A DNA stretch of 61,181 nucleotides from Atopobium sp. (lineage in GTDB: Bacteria > Actinomycetota > Coriobacteriia > Coriobacteriales > Atopobiaceae): contig JAIJTS010000011.1 of NCBI GenBank assembly GCA_022732885.1, positions 1-61,181 on the forward strand, written 5' to 3'. A program made the position numbers and the translations under genes. Below are positions 35,030 through 43,746 of this stretch, piece by piece (position 1 is the first letter of the stretch; each line of letters begins with the position of its first letter). Below the pieces are notes generated by a model. The model did not search any database, was not told the origin of the DNA, and was given only the letters and a program-made list of their open reading frames with translations.

Positions 35030-35615
35030 CCTTTCTACCAGCGCAAACGATGCTGCAAACAACGCAAACGCCGCTGCAAACAACACTGCGGCAAACAACG
35101 ACTCCACTGCAAACAACCTGCCAGAGAAAACCGCAGCTGGCACGTATGTTTCTACTACCACCGAGCAAACTATTGCTCTTGGTCAGATTCTGGGCAAACT
35201 CCTGCAGGCGGGAGACGTTCTGGTGCTTACGGGAGACCTGGGCGCTGGAAAAACGCAGCTCACCAAAGGTATTGCTGCTGGTATGGGCGTTACAGACGAC
35301 GTGACCAGCCCAACGTTTACCATCGAGATGGTTTACGAGGGCACAACCATGCCGCTCTACCACTTTGACCTGTATCGCTTAAACGATCCTGACCAGCTTG
35401 AAGACACCGGCCTGTACGATGCACTTGAGTCTGATGGTCCAACCATCATCGAGTGGGGAGAGCAATTTGCAGAGCAAATTGGCGAGAGAACTCTTGATGT
35501 GTATGTCTCTAGACTATCTGAGAAAGAGTTGGAATCCGACGACGCTGAGCCTCGTCGTGAGATTCGTTTTATCCCGCAGAATGCTCGCGGAGAAGAGATC
35601 ATTCAGTCGCTTTAG
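35022..35615 (+). CDS. tsaE: tRNA threonylcarbamoyladenosine biosynthesis ATPase TsaE
   Basis: TsaE is the ATPase of the TsaBDE complex that makes t6A37 in ANN-decoding tRNAs. The 197-residue product has Walker A GDLGAGKTQLTKG (about 72-84), VTSPTFTIEMVYEG and the Walker B-like FDLYRLNDPDQLEDTGL. Before the core lies an unusual N-terminal tract of about 30 residues made almost only of Asn, Ala and Thr (NDAANNANAAANNTAANN). GTG 35022 has GGGGAGG upstream. tsaB and tsaD are not adjacent. Confidence 0.95.
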   Translation: MTNLSTSANDAANNANAAANNTAANNDSTANNLPEKTAAGTYVSTTTEQTIALGQILGKLLQAGDVLVLTGDLGAGKTQLTKGIAAGMGVTDDVTSPTFTIEMVYEGTTMPLYHFDLYRLNDPDQLEDTGLYDALESDGPTIIEWGEQFAEQIGERTLDVYVSRLSEKELESDDAEPRREIRFIPQNARGEEIIQSL

Positions 35616-35646
35616 TTACAGTTTCAAAGAGAGGTAATTTTCTCAA

Positions 35647-36063
35647 ATGAATACAAAAGCAGAATTTCTAAAGATTATGTCTGAGCAAACAGAGATTGCC
35701 TTGGCAACATCTGTAAATGATGTCCCAAATGTGAGGATAGTAAATTTTTATTTTGACCCAAAAGAAAACTTACTTTACTTCTCGTCTTTTAAAGAGAATG
35801 ACAAAATCAAAGAGATAACAGTAAACCCACACGTGGCGTTTACCACAATTCCTCACTCAGGAAATGAGCACGTCAAAGCAAAGGGGATTGTTCAAAAAAG
35901 TTCTAAGACCATTTTTGACGTTGCAGAGCAATTTATTGCTAAGATTCCAAACTACAAAAATACTATTGAATATGCAGGGGAATCCTTGGTTTTATTTGAA
36001 ATAAAATTTGATACGGCTGTGGTTACAAAGGACCTAAGCTCAATCGAAACACTAAAGCTGTAA
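35647..36063 (+). CDS. Pyridoxamine 5'-phosphate oxidase-family (split-barrel flavin) protein
   Basis: The 138-residue product has the FMN-binding split-barrel pattern: ALATSVNDVPNVRIVNFYFD, LLYFSSFKENDKIKEI, NPHVAFTTIPHSGNEHVKAKG. Such small proteins are usually FMN- or F420-binding reductases, not true PdxH. The coding sequence is much richer in A+T than the operon before it, which suggests a different origin. It is 31 bp after tsaE with a GAGAGG ribosome-binding site. Confidence 0.85.
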   Translation: MNTKAEFLKIMSEQTEIALATSVNDVPNVRIVNFYFDPKENLLYFSSFKENDKIKEITVNPHVAFTTIPHSGNEHVKAKGIVQKSSKTIFDVAEQFIAKIPNYKNTIEYAGESLVLFEIKFDTAVVTKDLSSIETLKL

Positions 36064-36120
36064 GTTAAAACTTGTCGTGAATTATTCACAACACTTCCTC
36101 TTTTAGTAAAAACGTTTTTT

Positions 36121-36165
36121 CACCCAGTTATAGATATTTTAAGAATATCTTTTGCTGGGTGTTTT
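36121..36165 (+). terminator. Terminator of the glmM-tsaE-PPOx unit
   Basis: CACCCAG pairs with CTGGGTG (36155-36161) with an inner AGATATT/AATATCT pairing; preceded by T6 and followed by TTTT. Confidence 0.65.
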
Positions 36166-36269
36166 AGCAGCATATCTATACTTTCTTTTCATATATACTT
36201 ATCAACCCGTTGAAGCATGTTTAAAAAAGAAAAAATGCAATTTTTTCTTGAATCATAAAAGTTAAGGAA

Positions 36270-37142
36270 ATGAAAATGTCTAAGTATGTACGCAACAATG
36301 TGAAGTTGTTCGCGATTGTTAGTATTATGGCAGGTGTATTGGTTTTATCGCCAGCACTTTCTACGTTTGCGCTTGCAGAGAGCACTGAAGCAGCGGGGAC
36401 AAACGCTACAACCGAGGCCACCACTACAACCGAGGCGGCAACTTCAACTGAAGCTGCCACAACAACAGAGTCTGCTGCTACAACTGAGTCGACCGCTCCT
36501 GCTGCTTCAACAGATGATGATAGTGACGCAGAAGCTGTTAAATCTTATATAGATAACAATTACTTTGGCCTGACAAGAGAGCTGCATATTTCAGTTTCAA
36601 CAGACGGTGGTACGTATAACGGAAAATCATATATTCCTCCCACTATTTCTGATGACGCCAAAAGCGTCTCTTTTAGCAGCCATGTTCAGCGTGAGGGTTA
36701 TACGCTGGTAGGTTTTACTACTGATTACTGGTCAGCTCAAGGAGATGCAACTCCTGATATGTCTATGCCCTACACCATTGACGCCGATGGTATGGTTCAT
36801 ATGAATTTTAGTGATTTAGAGTCTTGGAGTTCTATAGACAATATTGATACAGGAATTGTTACTTCAAGATATCATCTGTTTACGCTTTGGGCGCCAAACC
36901 CTGAGCCTGAACCAGCGCCGGCGCCAGAGCCTGAACCTCAGCCAGAACCAGCTTCTGATCCAGAGCCCCAGCCATCACCGGCACCAGTTGCTCCTGCTTC
37001 TGAAACAACTCAGCAGACAGCACCAAGGCGCGAGAAGAGCGTTCTTCCTAACACGGGTGATGCAAGCTCTGTAGCAGGTGTTATCGCAGCAGTCGGCACC
37101 ACTCTTGTTGCACTTGGCCTCCGCAAGAAATTTAGTAAGTAA
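36270..37142 (+). CDS. LPxTG surface protein with Thr/Glu/Ala-rich and Pro/Glu tracts (paralogue 1)
   Basis: The 290-residue protein has a signal peptide (to about ALAES, residues 34-38), a low-complexity Thr/Glu/Ala tract (about 39-80), and a globular middle (about 90-205; SYIPPTISDDAKSVSFSSH). A Pro-Glu-Pro-Ala tract (about 210-245) may span the wall, and the sorting signal LPNTG is followed by a helix and RKKFSK. Sortase would attach it to peptidoglycan. ATG 36270 or 36276 may be the start; AAGGAA lies upstream. The next gene is a close paralogue. Confidence 0.88.
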   Translation: MKMSKYVRNNVKLFAIVSIMAGVLVLSPALSTFALAESTEAAGTNATTEATTTTEAATSTEAATTTESAATTESTAPAASTDDDSDAEAVKSYIDNNYFGLTRELHISVSTDGGTYNGKSYIPPTISDDAKSVSFSSHVQREGYTLVGFTTDYWSAQGDATPDMSMPYTIDADGMVHMNFSDLESWSSIDNIDTGIVTSRYHLFTLWAPNPEPEPAPAPEPEPQPEPASDPEPQPSPAPVAPASETTQQTAPRREKSVLPNTGDASSVAGVIAAVGTTLVALGLRKKFSK

Positions 37143-37169
37143 CCGTTCTTAAGAGAAAATAATACGTTT

Positions 37170-38105
37170 ATGTCAAAGCATTTTTATAACAATACAAAGC
37201 TCTGTATTCTTTCCGGCATTCTTGCAGGTGTTTTGGCCTTCTCGCCAGCGCTTTCTAAGCTTGCCCTTGCAGAGAGCGCTGAAGCAGCGGGGACAAACGC
37301 TACAACTGAGGCCACCACTACAACCGAGGCAGCAACTTCAACTGAAGCTACTTCAATAACAGAGTCCACTGCCACAACTGAGGCGACTTCAACGTCTGAA
37401 GCAGCTGCTACAACTGAAGCAAGCGCTACAGCTGAATCAGCCACTACGACTGACGCAACCGCTACAAGTGAGGCAACAACTGGCGCCGCTTCAACATATG
37501 ATGAAGGTGCGACAATCGTTCGTTTTTATGACCCTGTAGTTGGTCGGAACATTAGGCTTCATCTTGTTGTTGGTGCTGAGGGCACTCAATATAATGGACA
37601 GTGGTATATTCCTGCAACAATTTCAGACGATCATAAAAGCTTTACTTTTGATGGAAATATTCATCGTGATGGTTACAGGCTGGTGGGTTATTCGTCAGAA
37701 ATATTTTCAAATGAGCAAAGGGATAACGCAACTCCAGACCAGTCAGCGCCTTACACCGTTGATGCCAACGGATTTGTCCATGTAAATTTTGCTGATATAT
37801 CTTCGTGGGCCGTCACTGATGATCTGGGTGATGACACTATGACTTACTATTACTTTTTTGCTCCGCTTTGGACGCCAGGTTCTGAACCTGAACCTCAGCC
37901 TCAGCCAGAGCCTGCTTCTGAGCCAGAGCCCCAGCCAGCATCTGCACCAGTTGCGCCTGCTTCTGACACAGCTCAGCAGCTAGCACCAAGGCGCGAGAAA
38001 AGCGTATTGCCTAACACTGGTGATGCAAGTTCTGTAGCAGGCATTGTTGCAGCAGCTGGTGCTGTACTGACCGCCTTTGGTCTTCGCAAGAAGATGCAAC
38101 AGTAA
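37170..38105 (+). CDS. LPxTG surface protein with Thr/Glu/Ala-rich and Pro/Glu tracts (paralogue 2)
   Basis: This 311-residue protein repeats the layout of the gene just before it: signal peptide, a longer Thr/Glu/Ala/Ser tract (about 38-105), a related globular domain (WYIPATISDDHKSFTFDGN), a Pro-Glu tract, and REKSVLPNTGDASS with helix and RKKMQQ. The signal-peptide ends and sorting signals are nearly identical, so tandem duplication followed by divergence of the middle domain and length change of the tract is likely. Confidence 0.87.
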   Translation: MSKHFYNNTKLCILSGILAGVLAFSPALSKLALAESAEAAGTNATTEATTTTEAATSTEATSITESTATTEATSTSEAAATTEASATAESATTTDATATSEATTGAASTYDEGATIVRFYDPVVGRNIRLHLVVGAEGTQYNGQWYIPATISDDHKSFTFDGNIHRDGYRLVGYSSEIFSNEQRDNATPDQSAPYTVDANGFVHVNFADISSWAVTDDLGDDTMTYYYFFAPLWTPGSEPEPQPQPEPASEPEPQPASAPVAPASDTAQQLAPRREKSVLPNTGDASSVAGIVAAAGAVLTAFGLRKKMQQ

Positions 38106-38132
38106 ATTGCAATAAGGACCTAGCTATAACAA

Positions 38133-38171
38133 AACACTCTTAGAAACAGAAGTTCCTAGGAGTGTTCTTTT
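38133..38171. terminator. Terminator between convergent genes
   Basis: AACACTCTTAG / CTAGGAGTGTT stem (one U-G pair), with T5 on the plus strand and A-rich flank for the minus strand, so it may serve both the surface gene and the minus-strand membrane gene. Confidence 0.85.
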
Positions 38172-38213
38172 TAGCAATTTGTGGCTTGTGGCCGCTTGAT
38201 CCTTTAGGACACT

Positions 38214-38813
38214 TTAAAAGATATATCCCTTTGCAACAGCCCAGTTCCAAATACGGTCCGCCTGCTCTTCACAGCGTTGTTGGAGTTTGGTGGTATTAGA
38301 ACCAGTAAAGGTAACTTGCTGAACAGAAAGAGGAAGCTTATTTGGCCTGGTAATAGTTAGAGTTGCACTGTTCATAGCCATGCGCGCCGTCTTGTTAGCA
38401 CCAATGCGGACTTTAACAGTAAAGTAACCACGATCAACAGGCCACTCAGTAACTTCTCCACTATTGGCTGTTCCAGACCTGAATCCATTTGCATTAGCAA
38501 TAATGCTGTAGCTATTCATAAAGAAACCAGCTGCAATAAGTAGGCCACCAATAGCAGACAAAAGAATTCCTACAAAGATGGTACCCTCACCATTTAAATT
38601 AAAGAAATTCCAAATGCCGCCGGCTGCAAAAAACGCCCCAGTTGCCCAACCAACAAGAGGACTAGCGCCTCCCTGAGGTTTACCAAAATCAATTACATCG
38701 TAAGTAAGAGGAATTGGGGAAGTGTCGTTTTTATCATAATGATAAACGTTGCTTAGAACTTCCTGTTTTTGAGCGGGTTTTTGTGGTGTTTCTGGCGGAG
38801 TTGGAAGTGACAT
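38214..38813 (-). CDS. Membrane protein with two central helices, unknown function
   Basis: The 199-residue product begins with a Pro/Gln-rich stretch (about 1-20). It has two hydrophobic helices (about 52-70 and 77-98) and a C-terminal soluble beta-rich domain (about 105-199) resembling a PH-like domain in strand pattern (YSIIANANGFRSG, VDRGYFTVKVRIG). No family can be named. AGGACGC precedes the start on the minus strand. Confidence 0.7.
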   Translation of the reverse strand: MSLPTPPETPQKPAQKQEVLSNVYHYDKNDTSPIPLTYDVIDFGKPQGGASPLVGWATGAFFAAGGIWNFFNLNGEGTIFVGILLSAIGGLLIAAGFFMNSYSIIANANGFRSGTANSGEVTEWPVDRGYFTVKVRIGANKTARMAMNSATLTITRPNKLPLSVQQVTFTGSNTTKLQQRCEEQADRIWNWAVAKGYIF

Positions 38814-39114
38814 AAAGCGTCCTCCTTGTAACCGATAGAGCCGTTTATGGTATAAAAAATTATCCTATTTGAGAGTTTTAATGCAACAACTTAGATAGTA
38901 GAGATTTATTTTTTGATTTTGTGTAACCCCAACTTAAAGGATGTTTTATAAAATACGTCAACTATCAATGACTTGTGCATTTGTTTTAACAGTGCTTAGC
39001 ATAAAAACATTTGCATATTAAGTGTGGAATATATAGGCGTCACTTGTACAATAGGTGGCGTCTATTCTTTTACTGATCGCTCGGACAGAGCGTAAGAAAG
39101 AAGCGTGATCAAAC
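38814..39114. other. A+T-rich divergent spacer with an 11-bp hairpin
   Basis: No gene is seen. A hairpin at 39033-39065 pairs ATAGGCGTCAC with GTGGCGTCTAT (11 pairs, two G-U) around an 11-nt loop, followed by TCTTTT. It stands 50 bp before the nicotinamidase start and could be an attenuator or the end of an unseen small transcript. Confidence 0.45.
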
Positions 39115-39693
39115 ATGCAGAAGGCTTTGATTTCGATTGACTACACCTACGATTTTGTAGCAGATGACGGAAAGCTTACAGCGGGTGCGCCTGCTCAGGC
39201 TATTTCAGATGCAATTTACAAGGCTACAAAGTGTGCTTTTGATCGTGGTGACTATATTTTCTTTGCTATTGACGCTCACGATCCAGGGGATAATTTCCAT
39301 CCAGAGACTAAGCTTTTCCCACCTCACAATATTATTGGAACAAGTGGTAGAGATCTGTTTGGTCCTCTGAATGATTTCTATCAGCAGCACAAAGACGATA
39401 GTCGCGTGTTCTGGATGGACAAGCGCCATTACTCGTCCTTCTCGGGAACTGATCTTGATATTCGTCTGAGGGAGCGCGGCATTAACACGGTTATTTTGAC
39501 CGGCGTTCTTACCGACATCTGCGTGCTACACACGGCAGTTGACGCTTACAACCTGGGATATCACATTGAGGTTGTTGAGCCAGCAGTTGCATCGCTGACG
39601 CCTGAGAACCATCAGTTTGCGCTTGCGCACTTCAAGTACACCCTTGGAGCAACCTTGGTTGATGCAGAGCTCAACGAGATTGAGAACGCGTAA
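39115..39693 (+). CDS. pncA: Nicotinamidase / isochorismatase-family hydrolase
   Basis: The 192-residue product has the isochorismatase fold with the catalytic Asp near the N-terminus (SIDYTYDFVADDG), a Lys in WMDKRHYSSFSGTDLD, and the nucleophilic Cys in LTGVLTDICVLHTAVDAYN. The metal-site segment AIDAHDPGDNFHPE also fits nicotinamidase. It would convert nicotinamide to nicotinate for NAD salvage. It is a single gene with its own terminator. Confidence 0.85.
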   Translation: MQKALISIDYTYDFVADDGKLTAGAPAQAISDAIYKATKCAFDRGDYIFFAIDAHDPGDNFHPETKLFPPHNIIGTSGRDLFGPLNDFYQQHKDDSRVFWMDKRHYSSFSGTDLDIRLRERGINTVILTGVLTDICVLHTAVDAYNLGYHIEVVEPAVASLTPENHQFALAHFKYTLGATLVDAELNEIENA

Positions 39694-39742
39694 TGACTCC
39701 AAAAGAACGTGCAGTTCTAAGTAAATAGGTTAAAGCATTTAT

Positions 39743-39773
39743 AAGACCCAAGGATACAACTTGGGTCTTTTTT
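39743..39773 (+). terminator. Terminator of pncA
   Basis: AAGACCCAAG / CTTGGGTCTT stem with a 7-nt loop and T run. Confidence 0.92.
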
Positions 39774-39891
39774 GTTGAATATTATTGTTACCCATGGCTA
39801 ACTTATTTGATAAGATACGAGTGCTATGTGGATAAAACCGTTGCGGCTCATTCAGAGAATTTACGTCAAACAGTTAGATTGGGGAAGTTCT

Positions 39892-41451
39892 ATGTATGTT
39901 AAGCATGCACTTGGTAAGCTACGTGCTCAGTTTGTCATTGTGATGGCTATTGCAGCCTGCTTGTTTTTCTCGTCATTTGTAACAAAAGCTTACGCAGATG
40001 GAACGTTTGAGATCACTGATTGGCTCTCGGGTTATGGCTATAGTAGCCTGCAATACATCTACAGAAACAACAAAGCTGCAATGGACGCTGCATCTACGTG
40101 GTCTTTCTCTGGTTCAAGGGTGACTATTGGTGCTGGTAGCGCTTCTTCTATTCAGGACTTTACCGTTCCTACTACGGTTACCAACATTACGAGTACCTAT
40201 CAGAGCACCTACCTGGGTAATGGCACGCGAGTTCAGATTTATTCTGGTCTAAGCCCTAGGGGTTCTCGCATTATTTTCCCTGCCGGCTTTAACGGAACCG
40301 TTTCAAATATGCTGTTTGAGGGTGAAGTTATTGTTGAAGCTGGTGCAAACGTAACTTTTGACAACGTTACGTTCTACAAAGGCCTTGATAACAGGGGAAC
40401 TTCAACCGTTAAAAACTCTACGGTTGTTCAGATTGACCTTACCACCACCAATGATGGTGATTTGACTATCGAGAATACCAGGTTCCAGAATTCCTACAAT
40501 ACGGCAGGCGTAGTGCTTCCTTCTAACAAGATTACTCCTGCAAAGGTTGGCGAGGCCTACAACGAGCCAATAACCATTCCATGGGCTGTATCTACCATGG
40601 GTTACGACACCTTTACCGTAGATACCTTGCCTGCTGGTCTTACGCTTAGCCCAATGGAGAATGACGCAACTGCTCGCAGGAGTACTGCTACTATTTCTGG
40701 TACTCCAACTGCTGCAAGCAATGGTTATACACGCATTACCATCAAGAATGGCACTCTGTACGACTTCACCATTCCTATGAAGATGAGCGTTCAGAAGGGA
40801 ACTGTTGCTGTTCCAACCGCAACAAACTACACCTATGACGGTCAGCAGCAGAGCGGTTTTGATGCCACCGCTAATCCACAGGTAGCTTTCAGCGGTCAGG
40901 TTTCGGCGACTCACGCTGGTACGTATAACGTTGTTATGAATATTGCCGATCCTGTGAACTACACTTGGGAAGATGGTACTGTTGGTGCTAAGACCGCATT
41001 ATGGACCATCAATAAAGCCCAACTTGTTGCGACCTATGCTGGTGAGAATGTCCAGAAGGGCACTACACCTCAGCTTGCTCTTACCGTTACTGGTTTTGTA
41101 AACGGCGAGACCGCTAGCACCGCTCTCAACTACACCGCTCCAACCCTCAGTGCAACTGATCTGAGCGTTGGTGCTCACGAACTAACTCCTGCAGGTGGCG
41201 AGGCTGATGACTACGAGTTTACTTACGTTTCTGGAACTCTTGCTGTGACAGAGACTACAAGCAATCCGTCTACCAGCAGCTCTAACAACGGCACAGGCAA
41301 CAGCACAGGCGGCTCGCAGAAGAAGCACAGGTCGCACAAGAAGGGCGTGCTTCCAGACACCTCAGACGCTTCTGCTGTTCTATCTTCTGTCAGCATGCTT
41401 GCTGCTTCAGGCGCTATAGCTTCTGGTATTCGTCTTCGTAAGCGTGCATAG
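39892..41451 (+). CDS. Surface protein with Ig-like and MBG-type domains and an LPDTS sorting motif
   Basis: From ATG 39892 (GGGGAAG upstream) the protein has 519 residues. The signal peptide ends near AYADG. A beta-helix-like part (about 60-215) is followed by a putative-Ig domain (about 220-300; VDTLPAGLTLSP, ISGTPTAAS) and two MBG-like domains (about 310-480; TNYTYDGQQQSGFDATAN, AGTYNVVMNIAD). A Ser/Asn/Gly linker leads to KKGVLPDTSDAS, a helix and RLRKRA. LPDTS replaces LPxTG; the surrounding residues match the LPNTG genes at 36-38 kb. The frame is open to 39826, but those residues precede the signal peptide. Confidence 0.86.
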   Translation: MYVKHALGKLRAQFVIVMAIAACLFFSSFVTKAYADGTFEITDWLSGYGYSSLQYIYRNNKAAMDAASTWSFSGSRVTIGAGSASSIQDFTVPTTVTNITSTYQSTYLGNGTRVQIYSGLSPRGSRIIFPAGFNGTVSNMLFEGEVIVEAGANVTFDNVTFYKGLDNRGTSTVKNSTVVQIDLTTTNDGDLTIENTRFQNSYNTAGVVLPSNKITPAKVGEAYNEPITIPWAVSTMGYDTFTVDTLPAGLTLSPMENDATARRSTATISGTPTAASNGYTRITIKNGTLYDFTIPMKMSVQKGTVAVPTATNYTYDGQQQSGFDATANPQVAFSGQVSATHAGTYNVVMNIADPVNYTWEDGTVGAKTALWTINKAQLVATYAGENVQKGTTPQLALTVTGFVNGETASTALNYTAPTLSATDLSVGAHELTPAGGEADDYEFTYVSGTLAVTETTSNPSTSSSNNGTGNSTGGSQKKHRSHKKGVLPDTSDASAVLSSVSMLAASGAIASGIRLRKRA

Positions 41452-41496
41452 CCCAGAGCTATATCACTAACGAGCCCTGTAAAATCGTTTGAACTT

Positions 41497-41533
41497 AACA
41501 GCCTTCTCTGAAAAGAGGAGGCTGTTCTTGTAG
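41497..41533 (+). terminator. Terminator after the LPDTS surface gene
   Basis: AACAGCCTTCTCT / AGAGGAGGCTGTT 13-bp stem with a GAAA tetraloop. Confidence 0.85.
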
Positions 41534-41690
41534 CTTTACCTGCAAACTCAACCTGCCGTTGAGTGGTTGGAAACCGCTGCGATACCCAACTCAACTGATG
41601 CGTTCTTGTTGAACGTATTGTTACGACTCATAGTGAAATCAGCGGCCCGCATGCCATTTCAGTGATAATGAGTTGAGAAAAGGAGCAACT

Positions 41691-42416
41691 ATGACTACTT
41701 CATCTGAGACCCTTGGTCGTCGTATTGCACGTCTTCGTTTAGCTAAAACTGCAACGCAGGAGCGTCTGGCAAAGGAGCTGAACGTGAGCCCGCAGGCGGT
41801 GAGCAAGTGGGAGAACGACATTAACTATCCGGATATCTCGCTGTTGCCAGATCTTGCGCGCTTTCTTGGCGTATCCGTTGACGAGCTTTTGAGCGGCGCA
41901 AGCGCTTCCACTCAGGAGCACGCTGCTGTTCAGGAGAGTGCTGCTGCTCAGGAGAGCGCTGTTGAGGTCATTTCCGTCACAGCTGACGAGCCTGCAGAGA
42001 TTGTAGAAGCGCCTGCAGAGCAGGACAACCAGGGCATTGCTGTTCAGTCTTCAGGTTTTAGCTTTGGTAAGCTTTTTGGTAAGAGTATGGTCAAAGTCGA
42101 GAAGAACGATGATGCTGACGGTAGCAAGAAGAAGGGCGTCCGTCTTGGAAATGGCTCTGCAAAGCACGGCTTGCACTTGTATGTAGTCTCCGACGATGGT
42201 GACGTTGTAGATATGTGCGTGCCTCTGGGCCTGGCAAAGTTTGTTCTGAATTCGGGAATTCAGGTTAGCGGAAACTACCTTAATCAGGAGACTCAGGAGC
42301 AGCTCTCTAACATCAATCTTGATGCGCTTATGGAAGCTGCAAAGACTGGCGAGAGTGGCACACTTGTGGATATTACGTCTGCAGACGGCGACGTTGTAAA
42401 GATCTGGTTTGACTAA
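41691..42416 (+). CDS. XRE-family regulator with a C-terminal YvlB/LiaX-like domain
   Basis: The 241-residue product has an N-terminal Cro/CI helix-turn-helix (RIARLRLAKTATQERLAKELNVSPQAVSKWENDINYPD). A linker with near-repeats (AAVQESAAAQESA) follows. The C-terminal part (about 165-241; GLHLYVVSDDGDVVDMCVPLGLAKF, LVDITSADGDVVKIWFD) resembles the N-terminal domain of YvlB/LiaX envelope-stress proteins. It may sense or act in the cell envelope; that is inference. AAAGGAGC precedes the ATG. Confidence 0.82.
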   Translation: MTTSSETLGRRIARLRLAKTATQERLAKELNVSPQAVSKWENDINYPDISLLPDLARFLGVSVDELLSGASASTQEHAAVQESAAAQESAVEVISVTADEPAEIVEAPAEQDNQGIAVQSSGFSFGKLFGKSMVKVEKNDDADGSKKKGVRLGNGSAKHGLHLYVVSDDGDVVDMCVPLGLAKFVLNSGIQVSGNYLNQETQEQLSNINLDALMEAAKTGESGTLVDITSADGDVVKIWFD

Positions 42417-42444
42417 GCGCTAACGATTGCATAGACTGATTAAA

Positions 42445-42494
42445 AACGAGATACGCCCGAGCAGTTGCTTGGAAGGAAACGGTCTCGTTTTTTT
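42445..42494 (+). terminator. Terminator of the XRE gene
   Basis: AACGAGA pairs with TCTCGTT, with an inner hairpin CCGAGCA/TGCTTGG, followed by T7. Confidence 0.85.
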
Positions 42495-42688
42495 GCTGTA
42501 AATAGTTATATACGGTTATTGAGTCAATTATTTGAAGTTGACGATGTAATAAAAATTAATTTTATAAAAGCTAATTCTATAAAAAATATGTATTTAGCTA
42601 CTTACTAATATTTTTGTATAAATTATGGAGTAAAAAGTAATTATATTACTAAAACAAAGCCTAAACGAACTTCATAAAAGGAGAGATT

Positions 42689-43393
42689 ATGATTAAGGTG
42701 GGATTGGTTGACAAGGTTACAGGCCAGTTTGTTAAATTTGCTAAGCGCTTCCCAAAGGCGGTCGCAAATGCTCCAAAGACAGTGGTGACCGTGGCAAAGA
42801 CTGGCACTGTTGCACAGAAGATTGCCATGGGAATTGTAACAACTGGTCTTGTTGCTGGCGGTGCAACTGGTATTGTCCTCCATATTCCTAAACAGACGCC
42901 TGCTCCAGAGCAGAAGCCTGCTATTACACAGCCAACAAAGACCGAGGAGACAAAATCTGAGGATACTAAGTCTACAAAAGAGACAAAAACCGAGGATGCC
43001 AAGCCTACTGAGGAGACAAAAACCGAGAATACTAAGCCTGCAGAGGAGTCAAAAACTGAGGATACTAAGTCCGCTGCACCTGCAGGACATTACGAGTCTG
43101 TTCAGAAGAGTAAGTACGTCGAGGATGGTACTTATACAGTAGTTACTATGACTGACGATGACGGCGATCCTATTACCTTTACTACATCTTTTGGTACTTC
43201 TTCAGACGCACAGTTTAGAACTCAAGCAGAGGCCGAGGCATACCTTAACTCACAACATCAAGCGCTTACACAGCGTACTGGTCGTAAAAGTGTCCTCCCT
43301 GGCAATACTGGCCGTGGTTTTAATGTCGGTGAGACTCAAACTAAGGGTCATACAGAGTATTGGACTGAACAGGTTTGGGTTTCTGGCAACTAA
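42689..43393 (+). CDS. Membrane-anchored protein with TEETK repeats and a displaced LPGNTG motif
   Basis: The 234-residue protein has an N-terminal basic region and one hydrophobic helix (about 47-65). Four 11-residue repeats of the form TEETKTEDTKP follow (about 82-127). A C-terminal domain (about 130-234) contains AGHYESVQKSKYVEDGTYTVV and ends TEYWTEQVWVSGN. Residues about 203-210 read KSVLPGNTG, resembling KSVLPNTG of the nearby surface proteins with an inserted Gly, but no hydrophobic helix or basic tail follows, so it cannot work as a sortase signal. AAAGGAGAG precedes the ATG. Confidence 0.75.
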   Translation: MIKVGLVDKVTGQFVKFAKRFPKAVANAPKTVVTVAKTGTVAQKIAMGIVTTGLVAGGATGIVLHIPKQTPAPEQKPAITQPTKTEETKSEDTKSTKETKTEDAKPTEETKTENTKPAEESKTEDTKSAAPAGHYESVQKSKYVEDGTYTVVTMTDDDGDPITFTTSFGTSSDAQFRTQAEAEAYLNSQHQALTQRTGRKSVLPGNTGRGFNVGETQTKGHTEYWTEQVWVSGN

Positions 43394-43418
43394 TTAGATA
43401 AAACTTGATGCAACTGAA

Positions 43419-43450
43419 AATACGGGGATTGTTTAAACAATCCCCGTATT
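43419..43450 (+). terminator. Perfect 16+16 palindrome, terminator of the preceding gene
   Basis: AATACGGGGATTGTTT is followed directly by its exact complement (32 bp in all), giving a very stable hairpin 26 bp after the stop codon. The T run is weak (GTGTTAT). Confidence 0.8.
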
Positions 43451-43493
43451 GTGTTATATGTAGTAAACAAATTAGTAATAAAACGTATTGTTT

Positions 43494-43683
43494 GGCGCAG
43501 TGACATTCTGACTGGTAACTAAACCAATCAATAAAGCAACCAGGGGAACGGGTGCTTTTTGCGCAGTGGAATTCTGGCTAAAATTAGGTATAATAGTTAA
43601 TAAAGATACCCGCCCAATTCTACTTGATGTGGATTTGCGCGGGTATCTTTAGGTTTTAGCGTAGTAATATTTTGACTGGTGAC
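43494..43683. repeat. Three degenerate copies of a 20-26 bp repeat
   Basis: GCGCAGTGACATTCTGACTG (43495-43514), GCGCAGTGGAATTCTGGCTA (43561-43580) and GCGTAGTAATATTTTGACTG (43659-43678) are clearly related; copies 1 and 3 continue with GTRAC. Copies 2 and 3 directly follow terminator-like hairpins. Confidence 0.6.
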
Positions 43684-43746
43684 GTTTGATGTAAATTGGC
43701 TTTCCCATTTAGATCCAGACGGAAAGCGCTGGTCATAGCTTATTTT

